Positions 1 through 10,331 of a stretch of DNA of 23,614 nucleotides are shown here, piece after piece. A program made the position numbers and the translations under genes. The stretch is taken from NCBI GenBank assembly GCA_003427395.1, contig BFEA01000005.1, positions 1,090,441-1,114,054 of the forward strand, written 5' to 3'. Numbering within the stretch: position 1 is the stretch's first letter; each line of letters starts with the position of its first letter. The stretch comes from Chara braunii (Eukaryota; Streptophyta; Charophyceae; Charales; Characeae). Below the pieces are notes generated by a model that was not told the origin of the DNA, made no database searches, and saw nothing but the letters and a program-made list of their open reading frames with translations.

Positions 1-68
<68 letters not shown>

Positions 69-127
69 GATCTATCTATCTATTTATCTATCTATCTATC
101 TCTATCTCTATCTCTCCCTCTCTCTCT
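1..127. repeat. TC / TCTA microsatellite
   Basis: An opening (TC)n run passes into a (TCTA)n run with a few interruptions (for example a cga near 69 and a ttta near 82). A pyrimidine-rich tract continues to about 200. This is simple-sequence DNA with no coding content. Confidence 0.97.
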
Positions 128-1450
128 TCCCCCTCTCCACCGCTCTTTCTCTCCCCCTTCACCTTGCCCCCCTCTCTCCCTTCCCCTCACTTGGCATATG
201 ACTAACCCTTCTCCCCTCACTTGTTACAATGTCATAGTGTGAACAGTAAAGGGAGATCAGACCTCACTTGGTGGAGAGAGAGGGCAATGGAAAGGTAGCC
301 GGTCCTTTGTGCCACCAAGAAGGCAAGGAAAAAGTACGTTGGAAAAAGTGGGAAAGGACGAGATCCGGAGAAAGTATAAGTTAAAGCGAGGTCAGTTTGA
401 CTCAACCATTTCCCCGACTGCATGACTATGAGAAGAGGATGGGTTGATTGAGCAGAGAAAAGGGAAGAAGAGGCAGCCAAAGAGCATGGAAAATTAGGCA
501 TGTGGGATGGGCTATGTGTTGACCCCCAACGGGGGATTGTATGGATTTTTGCTTGCGTGGGATTGTGCAGGTTAGTGATGGCTAAGGATGCTTTGAGCGG
601 GATAGGGCCGGGAGGAACCGGGCATCAAAAGGAAAAGGGAAGAGCGGCAAAGGGGCTACTGGACCCTTAGCATAACATCGACCCATGGAAATGACCTTTG
701 CATTTGAGGATTTAGAGTGTGGATGAAGTACAATCTTGCTAAGGGAAGTGTGAAGTTGAATGTGCATGCATGTAAAGGCCCCGGAAAGACTAAGGGGCCT
801 GCGTCAATGGGATTAAATGAGATGTATGAGAATCGATGGGCGCGTAGAGGCGAGGGGAGGGACGGCTTCGCCGCGCCCCGATGATGCCGTAGAGTTGCGA
901 GGCTTAGGAAAATGGTGCGCGGCCTAAGGATGACGCTTAGCCTGCACAAGAGAAGAGAACTCTTAAAGAACCCTTGGACTGCTTGAGTATTGGAAGGAAC
1001 AATTGTCTGAGAACATAACTAAGAATAAAAAAAAAATCAGCGATTGACCGAATGACCCGCGAGACTGCCACCCGGCGTGAGGGTTCAGCTACATCCCCAA
1101 TGTCAAAGCTCTCTCGCGCGATGGCCCACCCCCATCAATCTCAAAGCACTAGGTGGGGGTGACCCTGGGACGAATGGCCCGCACCCTGAGCATGAGCGTG
1201 GGCGGGCCGAGCCAATTGGGACCCGCAGTGGGGTCGACTAAGGCTCGAAAGTCTACCGGGGTTTGGCCCTACAAAAATGGTGGAGGTGACGAGCAAGGGT
1301 TAAATTGACCCTTGCGATTCCGACAGGGGCGCCCGACGCATTGACGTGTACACAACCCAAGATAAGGAAAATGAACTTGTGTTTGCTCTTTCCCTTGTGA
1401 GAATCAGATTTGAGAGTGGCTGGGCGCATGGCATGTCCAGGCCTGGAGGT

Positions 1451-1466
1451 ATAACATGCATGTTAT
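1451..1466. repeat. 16-bp perfect palindrome
   Basis: ataacatgcatgttat reads the same on both strands. It contains an RY-type catgcat core; related catgca words occur near 759, 15548 and 17890. Role unknown. Confidence 0.8.
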
Positions 1467-2058
1467 GCACTTGATTAGTCGTTTCCTTGTGGAACGGCTC
1501 TAGCCCTCCTTCGTCCGGTGCTGGTGTTCGCTAGTCCGAGGAAGCCTTGGGCAAGTCGCAGGTCGACCCGTCCTCTTCCTATGAAAGAAGGGCTCCGGTT
1601 ACCTGTTAGGCGGTTGGTGCTTCGGCTTAGGTCGAGTTCCAATGAAAATCCTGTGGCGGAGTGATCCGACTAAACGGGTGCCCTTCTATCTTCTTCTTTG
1701 AGCCTAGTAGGCTCATGCACTTTGCACCTTTTTTTTGAAATGCTTGAAGGAACCAACATGAACACAACGGGTCATCAAGAAGGAACAATCCAGCCCTATG
1801 AAAGGACAGACAAGTGAAGAGAAAGGGAAAAGGAAAACTAGCTCACCTTTGAAGATTCTCACGAGAAGGAACCAACCACTGTGTATGAAAATAGGGGGGA
1901 GTGACACTCACTTGTCCTGAGAGAAAAATGTGAGTTATGGGTAGGAAGCGCTGGGAGCACCAAGGGAAAGGCACTTGTACTCTATGTGTCCCACTTGGGA
2001 CTTGTGTTTGCATGATGGGATTTGAGCGTCCTGCCTTTCGGAAGGAAAGGATGGGTCT

Positions 2059-2072
2059 GCACCGGCCGGTGC
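2059..2072. repeat. 14-bp perfect GC-rich palindrome
   Basis: gcaccggccggtgc is self-complementary over 14 bases. No associated gene or known site is recognised. Confidence 0.75.
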
Positions 2073-2640
2073 GGGTTGCGAAACGTCGCTCTCTTTTGAA
2101 GGTCGCCGTGTATTCGTGTGTGGAGGTCAGGCCACCGAGCTGTCGGACGAGAGTTTGTTACACCGATTGATTAGCAGCATTCCCGTTCGAGTGGTGACGA
2201 GCTTGGCTCGATGATCTGCCGGACGGGGTGCGAAACGTCTCCTCAGGTGGGGCTTAGCCTGTTGGCTGGCGGGGGGAGTACCACTGCATGCGGACAAAGA
2301 CGGAACCTCAGAGACGATTAGTAGCTTCTCGTAGCATGGTTTGGGAAAGGCTGATTCTTGTCGGACCGATGGAAGTAAATGCCCGGACGACTGACTTTTG
2401 TCCCTGTATTTAGGCACACGGGGTAACCCTTGGTGTCGGTACGGATTTGCAAAAGCGGCAAGACGGGATGGGGTATTCTGGGCATAAGGAAAGGGCTAAT
2501 GCCTTGCCGGAGCTTGGGTACCGCGCTCGCGATGGTTGAGCTGTGCTTGAGGTATGGGATAAAACTCTACCAATAGTACCGGTAGAGAGACCATATTGGG
2601 GATGGCCGGTGAGGAGATGACCGGCCCGTATGTGAGATTG

Positions 2641-2989
2641 TCTGATTTTTTTTATGTTCCCCCTCTGTAAAGATTGATTGAGCTTGGACTGTTGGACGGA
2701 ACATATTTCTAAGTCTATCCCCCCCCCCCATCTAAGTCCACACGAGTGAGAGATGATCGGAAGGAAGGAGGATAGAGGTAAGCTAGAATGGAACCAAGAG
2801 AAAGAATGTGGGGGAATGGATGGCCGACCGATGGTACTATGGGAAGGAGGTACTTAGGAATGGGGAGGTAAATTAGGGAGACCTTGATGAGGGGTCTGAA
2901 ATAATTCTCATCTAGGACGAGGGTTGACCTGGCCAGAAGGACCGGTTGGTACTCTTTTATGAAAACAGGGGTCGGGTGCTGGAAACGAG
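2641..2989 (+). other. leader-like stretch upstream of the first accessory ORF
   Basis: No reading frame is supportable on the + strand. A C11 run lies at 2719-2729. An AG|GTAAG word at 2776-2782 has the form of a 5' splice donor. A pyrimidine-containing stretch ending in CAG at 2966-2968 has the form of a 3' splice acceptor and lies 21 bases before the ATG at 2990. Both splice signals are pattern matches only. Confidence 0.35.
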
Positions 2990-3802
2990 ATGGCGCGATG
3001 GTTGTCTTCCCCAATCTATACCAGCGGTCCGGAAATGCCAGTAGATGTAAAGAATGGGGTATCAGTCGTCCTCCCGGAAGATGAGACGTGGACGGACATT
3101 GAACCAGCATATCAAACCGCAATGTTGGAAGGGGAGGACGCGTTCCTATGGATAGATACAGTATGAACTAATTTCAGCTTGACAAGGTAGTCGTCGAGCT
3201 TAATGGATCTGGAGTTCCGAGGGACAGTGGAAGCCCAGGGGTGGGTCTACTTGTCGCAAGGTAGGGAGAATGCTATGGTCATAGAGTTGACACTCGGGAA
3301 TACGCCGGACGAGCTGTTTAGGAAGGCAGAAGCGGAGGTTGTATGGGTTGCATGTCAGCGGAGGGAAATGGAAATGGAAAGGGTAGATGTGCGGGTGGAA
3401 CTTGGGGATAGAGGAAGCATGAGGCGACCCGTCAAAACCATGCGATGTGTGCTGCCTCCCTTCCTGGTGGATGCGGTTTTCGGAACCCGAAGCAGGCTAG
3501 TACAGATATGTCAGTCGATGATGAACCTCAGACTATACCAGTGCGCAAGGCAAGACTTCTTGCGGTTGTTGATAGAAATGGGGCCGTTCGAAGGGAACTG
3601 GGCAGACGAGCTGACCGAGATACTAAACTACCTTAGCATAGACAATGTCTTTGTCTCTAACTCTGTGCATTGGAGGATAATCCACAGGAATGTGGCAATA
3701 GGGGAGACGTTTCTGGAAGGGGTGAGGGAATTGTTCTACAACGAAGAGGACGACTTCAGTGATGAGGACGAAGATGATGAGATGGAGGACTGGGACTTCT
3801 AA
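2990..3802 (+). pseudogene. accessory ORF, tandem copy 1 (unknown family)
   Basis: One frame runs from ATG 2990 to TAA 3800-3802 (about 270 codons) and is broken by two in-frame stops, TGA 3164-3166 and TAG 3188-3190. The uninterrupted part from ATG 3203 gives 199 residues. It shares with copies 2-4 an N-terminal beta-like block (NGVSVVLPE), a hydrophobic block (LPPFLVDAVFG), a GPFEGN block followed by ADEL, and a C-terminal helix-like block (HWRIIHRNVAIGETFLEG). Only this copy ends in a long acidic tail of D and E ending EDWDF. I recognise no known domain. It lies first in the array, with 63 bases between it and the start of copy 2. It was probably an intact protein of about 270 residues before two point mutations. 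Its position between the LTR side and gag matches where some large plant Ty3/gypsy elements (Ogre/Tat) carry an extra ORF, but I cannot show homology to those. Confidence 0.7.
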
Positions 3803-3865
3803 GGGGGGTGGGGTGACTTAACCTAGGGGGAACGGGTGACCTGGTATTGTGCAGGAAGGGGAAAA

Positions 3866-4620
3866 ATGACTAGAGAGGAAAGGATGATGGAATACACCTT
3901 CAAGGGATGGGAACCAAGACGACTCGGAGGAGGAATAGAAATGCATATCCCGGCAGAAAACGAATGGAGGGGGACCACGTGCGACTGGATTGGGTTTGAG
4001 GTTGCCCGGGAGTTATCATATGTATGGATATAGCGGATTTGGAACCCGATAAGGGAAGAGGAAGGTTGAGACGACATAGTAGAGAGCAAAGTGGAGTCGG
4101 TTGGAACGATTGTCCTTTCCGAAGACGGGTGGCGCCTATTTTGCACTATGTTAGTAATGAGACAGGATCTAATGTGGCTTCTAGGGGATGCAGAGACGCG
4201 AACCCGAAAGGAAGGCAAGAGGTTCACCAACGAGGGATGGGACAAAGTTAGTAACAGAGTTGTGATGGGAGGATGGAAGGAACTCAAGCCTCCCAGCCTA
4301 TGAACAACGGCTTGGGTGCCTGAGTTCGTAGCCGAGTGGTTTGGGGGTTTTGAGCACATTGTAGAAGTAGCCGACTCCATGAAAGAAGTGCATATAGAGT
4401 GTGCGTGGCTGACTGAGGAGTTCTATAGGATCTCATTAAAATATGGGCCCTTCTACGGAGATAAGCCGGGGAGATCCTTACCGTCCTAAGGATAGGCAAG
4501 TATGACCGCCTAGAGGTAGACGCGGAGGCTTGGGACGCCATAGTCAGCCGGGAGGCGGCGGCCGCTCCATCGTACATCGATGATGTTTTTAAGCTGTTTG
4601 AGGTATTGTGGTCCGATTAA
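3866..4620 (+). pseudogene. accessory ORF, tandem copy 2 (degraded, unknown family)
   Basis: The frame starts at ATG 3866. It is interrupted by TAG 4031-4033, TGA 4067-4069 and TGA 4301-4303, then changes by -1 at the G run near 4468-4471 and ends at TAA 4618-4620. Alignment by eye to the other copies gives all five blocks: GGGIEMHIPAE near the start, WIGFEVARELSYVW, VPEFVAEWFGGFEHIVEVA, YGPFYGDKPG, and after the frame change a C-terminal block with AWDAIVSRE and YIDDVFKLFE. The last motif is nearly the same as in copy 3 (YIDDLYRLYE), so copies 2 and 3 are closest there. It is the most damaged of the four, with four lesions. No known domain is recognised. A CAG at 3852-3854 after ggtattgtg precedes the ATG by 11 bases. 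Confidence 0.62.
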
Positions 4621-4923
4621 AGAGGACCGAAAAATTGAAACGCCACGGGGAAGTCGGAGTATGGAGGATGCATGTGAATTAGGGTGTAACATAAGAGAAG
4701 GGCGTGTACATTAGTTAGCAGGAGGTGCGTGAGGGTCGAAACAAGGGGGAGATAGCAACAGCCAGAAAAGGGGAAGAAGATTTGTATGTGTATGGGGCAG
4801 GGATATCAGCAAGAACCGGTGTACGATAGGTAGGGAGTGCTGAAAGACTAAAGCACGAAATGGCACGGAATCTCGGTGGGTGCAGCAATCGGACTAAGGG
4901 AGCAAGAAAAGAGACATTCCAAG
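4621..4923 (+). other. spacer between accessory copies 2 and 3
   Basis: About 300 purine-rich bases without a supportable frame; the longest gap in the array. It holds a gggtgtaacata word near 4680 and CAG words at 4798-4800 and 4883-4885. The second is acceptor-like but sits 38 bases before the preferred start of copy 3. Confidence 0.4.
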
Positions 4924-5711
4924 ATGGTCCGGCGAATGACATTCTGGGAGGATAGGCCTCGCGGGATCCTACCATCAAGAGCATCAGGGGGCAGGGTCGA
5001 AATAAGCCTGCCATCAAGAAATGTGGTAAGTAACCCGGTAATGGACTGGGTGGGGGTGGAATTGGTGGAAAACACGGTGTACCCAGTAGTAGAGCTGGAA
5101 TGGCGTGCGAGAGGGGAGTTCGGGGGCATAAATTTGGACCTCCCAGGGTGCGTGCATGAGATGGGATCCTTACACCTGTCGGTAGAAGGATGGCGGACCT
5201 TTGGGATTGCCTTGGCTTCCAGGGATAACCCCGTGCGAATGTTCGAAGGAGCGTGGCAAATAACCTGGTGGGAGGGGTTTGAGTTCGCGGATCCAGAACG
5301 AGATGACGTAACGGCTGAAGTAAAAGTCGCCGCGGCAGGGACTTTAGGTTGCCGAATGAGGTCATACGAATGAGTCTACTACCCTTTTTACTAAGACGAA
5401 TGGGCGGCATAGAGCGAGTGGAGCAGGTGGTAGCTGCCATAACTAGGCTAGATTTTGAGGAAGCATTAATGTATCGGGAATACTACCGGGCCTTCCTACA
5501 GATGAGGCCTTTTGAAGACGAACAAGGGCACGAGGTGTTTTGCATACTACGAGCAACAGTAAATACTAGGCCAGGGGTTCCGCAAATAAGTGATGAGGCC
5601 ATGTGGAGAGTCATCAGGCGGGAAGTAGGTCGGGGCGCGACCTACATAGATGACCTTTACCGGTTGTACGAGCAGCCAGAGGAGGTTGCTCCTGGGGATA
5701 TGGAGGGATAG
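4924..5711 (+). pseudogene. accessory ORF, tandem copy 3 (one frameshift, unknown family)
   Basis: The frame is open from 4876, but ATG 4924 is preferred because it matches the M-x-R beginnings of copies 1 and 4. The first frame carries SGGRVEISLPSR, MDWVGVELVENTVY and a stretch ending VEGWRTFGIALASRD, and terminates at 5373. The homologous sequence continues in the -1 frame from about 5343 to TAG 5709-5711. There it has VIRMSLLPFLLRRMGG, FLQMRPFEDEQGHEV and WRVIRREVGRGATYIDD. The frame change lies near the ggg/ttt runs at 5338-5345. It is the only lesion found, so this is the best preserved copy (about 262 codons). No signal peptide or membrane segment is evident. The function is unknown. 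Its conserved blocks are hydrophobic, spaced and separated by charged loops, which suggests a folded globular protein. Confidence 0.68.
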
Positions 5712-5829
5712 TTGGGACCATAGAAGAAGAATGAGAACATAAAGGGTAAGGGGGCAGTAGGTGGACGTTTACTGAGGATTGGCTGTAACATTTTCTATGT
5801 GGACTATGCAGGGAATCGTCGGAACAACA
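5712..5829 (+). promoter_or_regulatory. spacer with splice-acceptor-like site before accessory copy 4
   Basis: The spacer contains ggctgtaacattttctatg and then actatgcag, ending in CAG 5809-5811, 18 bases before ATG 5830. A branch-like TGTAAC, a short T run and CAG|G together resemble a 3' splice site. This is inference from pattern only. Confidence 0.35.
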
Positions 5830-6621
5830 ATGGCAGCAAGACGAGTGCGGATGGAACGTCAGCCCCGGTACCCCGGACCGCCCTGGAATAACGGCGGGCG
5901 ATGGGAAGTGTCCCTCCCGTCAAATTCCAACTTTCGGGGATTCGACGTAGAATGGCGGGCCGTGACATTAGGAAGAGACAACGCCTTCATGCTGGTGGAA
6001 TGTCGGTGGACAGGGATGAGACTCAATCGAGGGTCTGGGGATGACCTGTTCTCCAATTTAGAAGTAACCGGGGTCCTATACCTACCCAAGGCTGGCTGAC
6101 ACTTGTTGGGGATAGGAATAGCGCAAGGCCACGAGCTGGCTCCAGTCTTTCAGAGGGCGGCCCGGGTATTGACACGGATAGGACAATCAGTCAGGGGTAG
6201 GAGAAATGTGGATTTACTTACCAGGGTGGAAATGAGAGGTTGGAGCGAATTCAGGGCACCAACCACACCGCTGAGGTGCCGGGTCCCCCGATTTATGATA
6301 GACCTCATTTTCGGGAGCCTCGCAAGGGCGCAGGCGCTGGTAGACTCAACAATAATCTGGGTATACCACTTCCCCTTTCAGACCATCGGGATGCTCTACA
6401 ATGTTGCTGTGGAACATGGGCCGTTCTCGGGAAACAGGGCCCACGAGTTACTGGAAGTCATCCATATTCTGATATTTGGGTTGCCACGGCTAGCCTAGGC
6501 GGAATACGAACACATAATCCTAAGAGAAATCGAGATAGGAGAGAATTATCTAGCGGGGGTGGCTCAACTATTCGAGGAGCCTACCGAACCGGAAGGGCCA
6601 CGAGGGCGAGAACGGGACTAG
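5830..6621 (+). pseudogene. accessory ORF, tandem copy 4 (two in-frame stops, unknown family)
   Basis: A single frame of 264 codons runs from ATG 5830 to TAG 6619-6621, with in-frame stops TGA 6097-6099 and TAG 6496-6498 and no frameshift. It shows the same ordered blocks as copies 1-3: MAARRVRM at the start, NGGRWEVSLPSN, VEWRAVTLGRDNAFMLVE, a central LRCRVPRFMIDLIFG, then VEHGPFSGNRAHELLEV. After the second stop comes a C-terminal block with HIILREIEIGENYLAGVAQL and a short acidic end. The GPFSGNRAHEL block is closest to copy 1 (GPFEGNWADEL), so copies 1 and 4 pair here while 2 and 3 pair in the YIDD block. No known domain is recognised. It directly precedes the gag region, with about 400 bases between. 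Confidence 0.68.
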
Positions 6622-7017
6622 CGTCCGGGAGCGGGCTAATAGGGCAAATTAAGTATAAGTCCGCCGATGGAAATAAGGAAAGGTCTCGGGTCCGGACGAT
6701 CAAAACCCGCTAGAGAACAAAGAGGGGAGGATAGACTTCTAATGGTTGCCATGACCCTGAAGGACGGAAAGGGGAATGCTGCCCAGGAAACTTTCCCTAG
6801 CAAGATGCCTAACCCGGACTCCTACGCGCCGGCCCGACCGGACAAGGGCGCTCTAAACGAGCCTGTGATAAAGGAAACTAAGTCACGCCTTTAGCTCGAC
6901 AGGGCAGCAAGGCCAGTCGTGGCTCCTTCTTAGGGAAGCAATCTGGAAACGGAAATAGGGAGAAGGCTATTTTTCGAATAAAGATAAGCCAACGAAGTCG
7001 GAACCTAGGGGACCTAA
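6622..7017 (+). other. gap before gag with a short frame in gag phase
   Basis: A frame from ATG 6742 to TAG 6895 is in the same phase as gag and encodes a proline- and lysine-rich segment containing NPDSYAPARPDKGALNEP. Downstream it meets several stops (6895, about 6931 and more up to 7015) before the gag frame opens at 7018. It may be a decayed N-terminal part of gag or an unrelated short frame; the sequence cannot decide. Confidence 0.3.
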
Positions 7018-8721
7018 ATGCCTCGCGTTGCGTGTGTCCTGGGGAATCCTTTGGTTTATGCAGAACTAGGCAAAATGGCAACGGAGGATGAGATGGATAA
7101 CCGTAAGAGCGAAGGAGGACCGGCCTTAGGAGGCAGTGTCGTCCAAAGCGAAGAGGGGCAAAAAGACAGAGAATCGATAAATCCGGATGGTACCTAAGGG
7201 AACCAGAAGGAAATCTCCTCAGGGGAAAGCTCGGGGAAAGCTGGGGGAAGCAGGCAAGGGACTCAGGAAACCAAGGAGGGCAGGAATAAGGATAGGACAA
7301 GCCCTCGGAATTCAGAGGGAGCTGTGTCTAAGAAAGTAAGGGTCACGGATGCCAGGCGTAAGCTAGCAGAGATAGAAGAAAGGACCGCGGAGTACAAGGC
7401 AAGATTGATCGAGGAAATGATGACTGGGAACGAAGAAGGTCTTCTGCAGGAAGAACCGCGGGACGAACGGAGGACCGACCGAGGGGGAATTGGGCAAGGG
7501 GATAAGGGTAGTGACCGTGGGGGAACGCCGAGCAAAAGAAGGAAAGAGAGAGAGAACTCTCTGGGAATGGAGGCAGAGAAAGCTACGAACCCACCAACCA
7601 CAGATAGTAGGGTTAGCCGTCTGCCGACCACGCCAGCGGTAACGCGAGGATGTGAAGGACTCTGGAGCCTTAGGGAAAGGGTGTTGGGATGGTTCGACCC
7701 GGAAGGAACTACAAAGACTAGGGAGGGACAGAAGGCCGGCAAGGAAGGACCGGATACCAGTATGGCGGGGGAGGCCAGTAGCTCTGAAGGCGGCCTTAGG
7801 AAGATAGTATCGTCCCTCGCGCGAGCACTGAACAAAAATCAAGGCTACCTAGCGGACGCTAAGAAGAAGTTGACGTTTGACGGGGCGAACATCACGAAAT
7901 TCTTGATAGATTACGAGAATCTGGGCGCGCTGTTGAAATGGACCGAAGAAGAAAAGATGGACCACCAGGGGCAGCACGTATCTTTGAGCTTGGGGCGGGA
8001 CATAATGGCCATCGTAGCCGCGACTCGATCCTGGAAGGAAACCCGGGATGTAATGATGAGGAAATACCTGGCAGCGGAGAAGATGGCAACAAAGGCCGAT
8101 TTGGCGGCAGTCCAGAGAAAGAACTTCGCAACGTACAATGACTTCCTACGGGAGTTTACTATGGTAGCACTAAGGATCCCCGGGGTTACGGACCGAATAA
8201 TGAGCAAATACTTCCTCAGGGAGTTCTCCGAGTTCGACAAAGACAAGATTCTGTCGGCTTACCAGCAGACGAGCAAGTTCGTAAACACCAGGGATGTTGA
8301 TTTTAGCACAGTAACGGATCTGGCCGAAAAGACAGTAGTGACCGAGACGTTGGCCTTGCTTAAGGAAGGGGAGGTCATAGATCTGACCGGTAGGACAGGC
8401 GACAAGGTAAAGAAAGGGATTGAAAGTCTACATGAATGGGTGCACGGAGTCGACAACAAGATTGAAAGGGTGGAGAACACGCTACTGGTTATGCAGGTGC
8501 AAGTATCCCGACCAGCCCTCCCTCCCCAGGAAGCCGTAGTTCCGCCAGGTGTAGCCAAACGAGGATTCGAACGGAGAGATCCTGCTAATGAGCAATGCAG
8601 GTACTGCGCCGCGATGAGACATTATGTGTGCGCATGTCCAAAACTCAACCATGATATATTAAAAAGGAGATGTTCCAGGTCGTTAAGGGAGAGATATTCG
8701 GACCACAGGGAGAACGGGTGA
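7018..8721 (+). pseudogene. gag: Ty3/gypsy Gag (capsid and zinc-knuckle nucleocapsid), broken
   Basis: The frame opens with ATG 7018, directly after an in-frame TAA. A second ATG lies at 7075, 11 bases after an acceptor-like CAG at 7061-7063. An in-frame TAA at 7195-7197 interrupts it, after which it is open to TGA 8719-8721. The first third is charged and low in hydrophobics. The capsid-like core begins about 7870 with LTFDGANITKFLIDYE, a pattern known from Ty3/gypsy Gag, followed by conserved aromatic and leucine positions. At 8596-8637 is a zinc knuckle with exact C-X2-C-X4-H-X4-C spacing (CRYCAAMRHYVCAC), lacking the usual glycine before the histidine. Beyond the A5 run at 8661-8665 the homologous frame is -1 and runs into protease, so the last 19 codons of this frame are probably out-of-frame sequence. 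Gag would package element RNA into cytoplasmic virus-like particles. This copy is defective. Confidence 0.85.
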
Positions 8722-10331
8722 ATTGGAACTCGCCAGGGGGGATGCGACGAGCTATTATCATGCTCAATGGGTTATAGATAGCAGCGGTAGAAGCTGAGCC
8801 GGTGGTCGAAATCATCTGAGATCAACTTCGGGGCCGCGGGCCGCAGGTCAACTTCATTTTGGAAAACGACAGACGTGATAGGGTGAACGCGACTACTCGG
8901 CTAGGGACGACTGGGAGAAGGATTATTCGTGACACCGTGATGAAGAAGGTTGCTGGAAGTTCCGTACCCCAGGCAGAGTCTGAGGCTGGGGAACCAGAAG
9001 AAGTTTATGGGAAGCCTAGGGAAGAGGAGCCTACGGATAAAGTTACCACCGCTAAAAAGAAGTTTAGGTACCGAATCCTGATCTTATCTATGTCTGAAAT
9101 CGATGACACCCTTAGCAAATTACTGGGGACCATGGTGTCAATGTCGTTTCAGACCATGCTGCAGGCCAGCCCTAGGCTGCTCAAAGGGCTTAGACAACTG
9201 TTGACTCGGCAGCAAGTAGAGATAGACGAAAACCCCGAATCACCGGAAGAGGAAAGGGAGGAGGAAGCTCCACAAGAAGTCGCTAACCTTCAGAGGAGTC
9301 GTGGGGATTTGGAGGATCTCGAGAAGGCCTTTGCGGACATCCGCCTGAGCCTACCAGACCGAGAAGGTGGTGAGGTCATGAGGGCACCTCCCGAAACAAA
9401 GCTCAGCTTCCATTCGCTACCCGTAGGAAAGCTAAAAATCCAGATCGGGACCCATCATATCGACGCATTAGTAGACGGGGGAGCGGAAATCACTCTCATA
9501 AGGAGGGATTTCGCAACGATCACGGGCTGTACGGTAAATAAGGAGGTAACACGAAGCATCCGGGGAGTTGGTGGGGAAATCCCGTTCGCAGGGTATGTCA
9601 CGAAATGCGCAGTCAAGGCAGGAGTCAGGGAGACGATCTGTTCGTTCCAACGGATGACAGCAATGGAGGAAATGGACCACGATATAATCCTTGGGAGACC
9701 GTGGTGCGCAAACGTAGAAATGATAGACATGCACTTGCATGATGGCACGTACATGGTAGATATAGAGGACCCAGTGACCAGCCGGGGTGAGCTCCTCCGA
9801 CTCCTCGGGACGGGAGGAGACCCCCCGAAGGGGAAGTTGGCAACGTGGTCGCCGTCGTTCAAAGATAGCGCACGAAAAGGGGCTTTTGCACGAATGGAGG
9901 GCATGAGAGAAAGGGTAGAAATTATGATTGAGGAGGCATTCAACAAGAAGGAATGGATCAAGATGGGCCTGCCCCAGAAGAAGAGGAGGCAGGATGACAA
10001 AATCTTGGGAGTTATTGTAGCAGAAAAGGAATCAGAAGTCGAACTCGGTGCCAGCCTGCCCAGACGGAAAAAAGTACGTATGGACGTGCCAGAAGTCGCA
10101 CTCGAGATCCCCGATTTGTTACAGCTCATCAAGGCCCTCAGATACCACAAGGTAGGAGTGGACTCGGCGGCCTTGGCCAAATTCGAAGGAGAGGTGCAAA
10201 AGGGATATTGTCTGAATGGGAAATTAGTTAGCATTCAACCACCAATCGTAGAGGCGACAAAGGCAATCCCGGTCGTTCATTTTTTAGGAGAAAGATCCCA
10301 TAAGGAAGTGTTCGAAAATACAAGCCGGTAG
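8664..10331 (+). pseudogene. pro: Ty3/gypsy aspartic protease region, broken
   Basis: The frame continues -1 from gag at about 8664. It has in-frame stops TAG 8775-8777 and TGA 8817-8819, then is open to TAG 10329-10331. The first 40 codons read GEIFGPQGERVNWNSPGG, an ordinary Gag-Pol linker, which shows that gag and protease were joined. A segment near 9085-9225 (LSKLLGTMVSM... then ASPRLLKGL) resembles the pre-protease helix of related polyproteins. The catalytic region starts at 9474: VDGGAEITLI, with D-G-G where aspartic proteases have D-T/S-G. The flap-like stretch follows, then DHDIILGRPW at about 9675-9704, which matches the family's C-terminal hydrophobic motif. Loss of the S/T after the catalytic D would be expected to impair activity. 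Near 10315-10319 homology passes to the -1 frame that leads into reverse transcriptase, so the last residues and the stop at 10329 are out of frame. Confidence 0.85.

Larger units (their letters stand above)
128..2640. other. noncoding 5' flank without a recognisable gene
   Basis: Open frames here are all short (under about 100 codons), lack family motifs and lie mostly on the strand opposite the purine-rich one. Visible structure is limited. There is a C5-AAC-G5 hairpin at 523-535, a GC-rich stretch at about 1060-1350, and two perfect palindromes listed separately. The words at 2087 and 2228 share the 10-mer gcgaaacgtc, 141 bases apart. The stretch could contain a 5' LTR or the untranslated leader of the downstream retroelement. 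However, I found no counterpart of the LTR-like start at 18534 and no clear tRNA primer-binding site. Confidence 0.6.

Noticed and set aside
4715-5440. 241-codon minus-strand frame
   Set aside because: Overlaps accessory copy 3, which has homologues in copies 1, 2 and 4; the antisense frame has none.
7263-7835. 190-codon minus-strand frame
   Set aside because: Antisense to gag, rich in S/P/L/F as expected from a purine-rich complement, with no motif.
9455-10234. 259-codon minus-strand frame
   Set aside because: It lies wholly antisense to the protease region with its recognised motifs; it is a shadow caused by purine loading of the sense strand.
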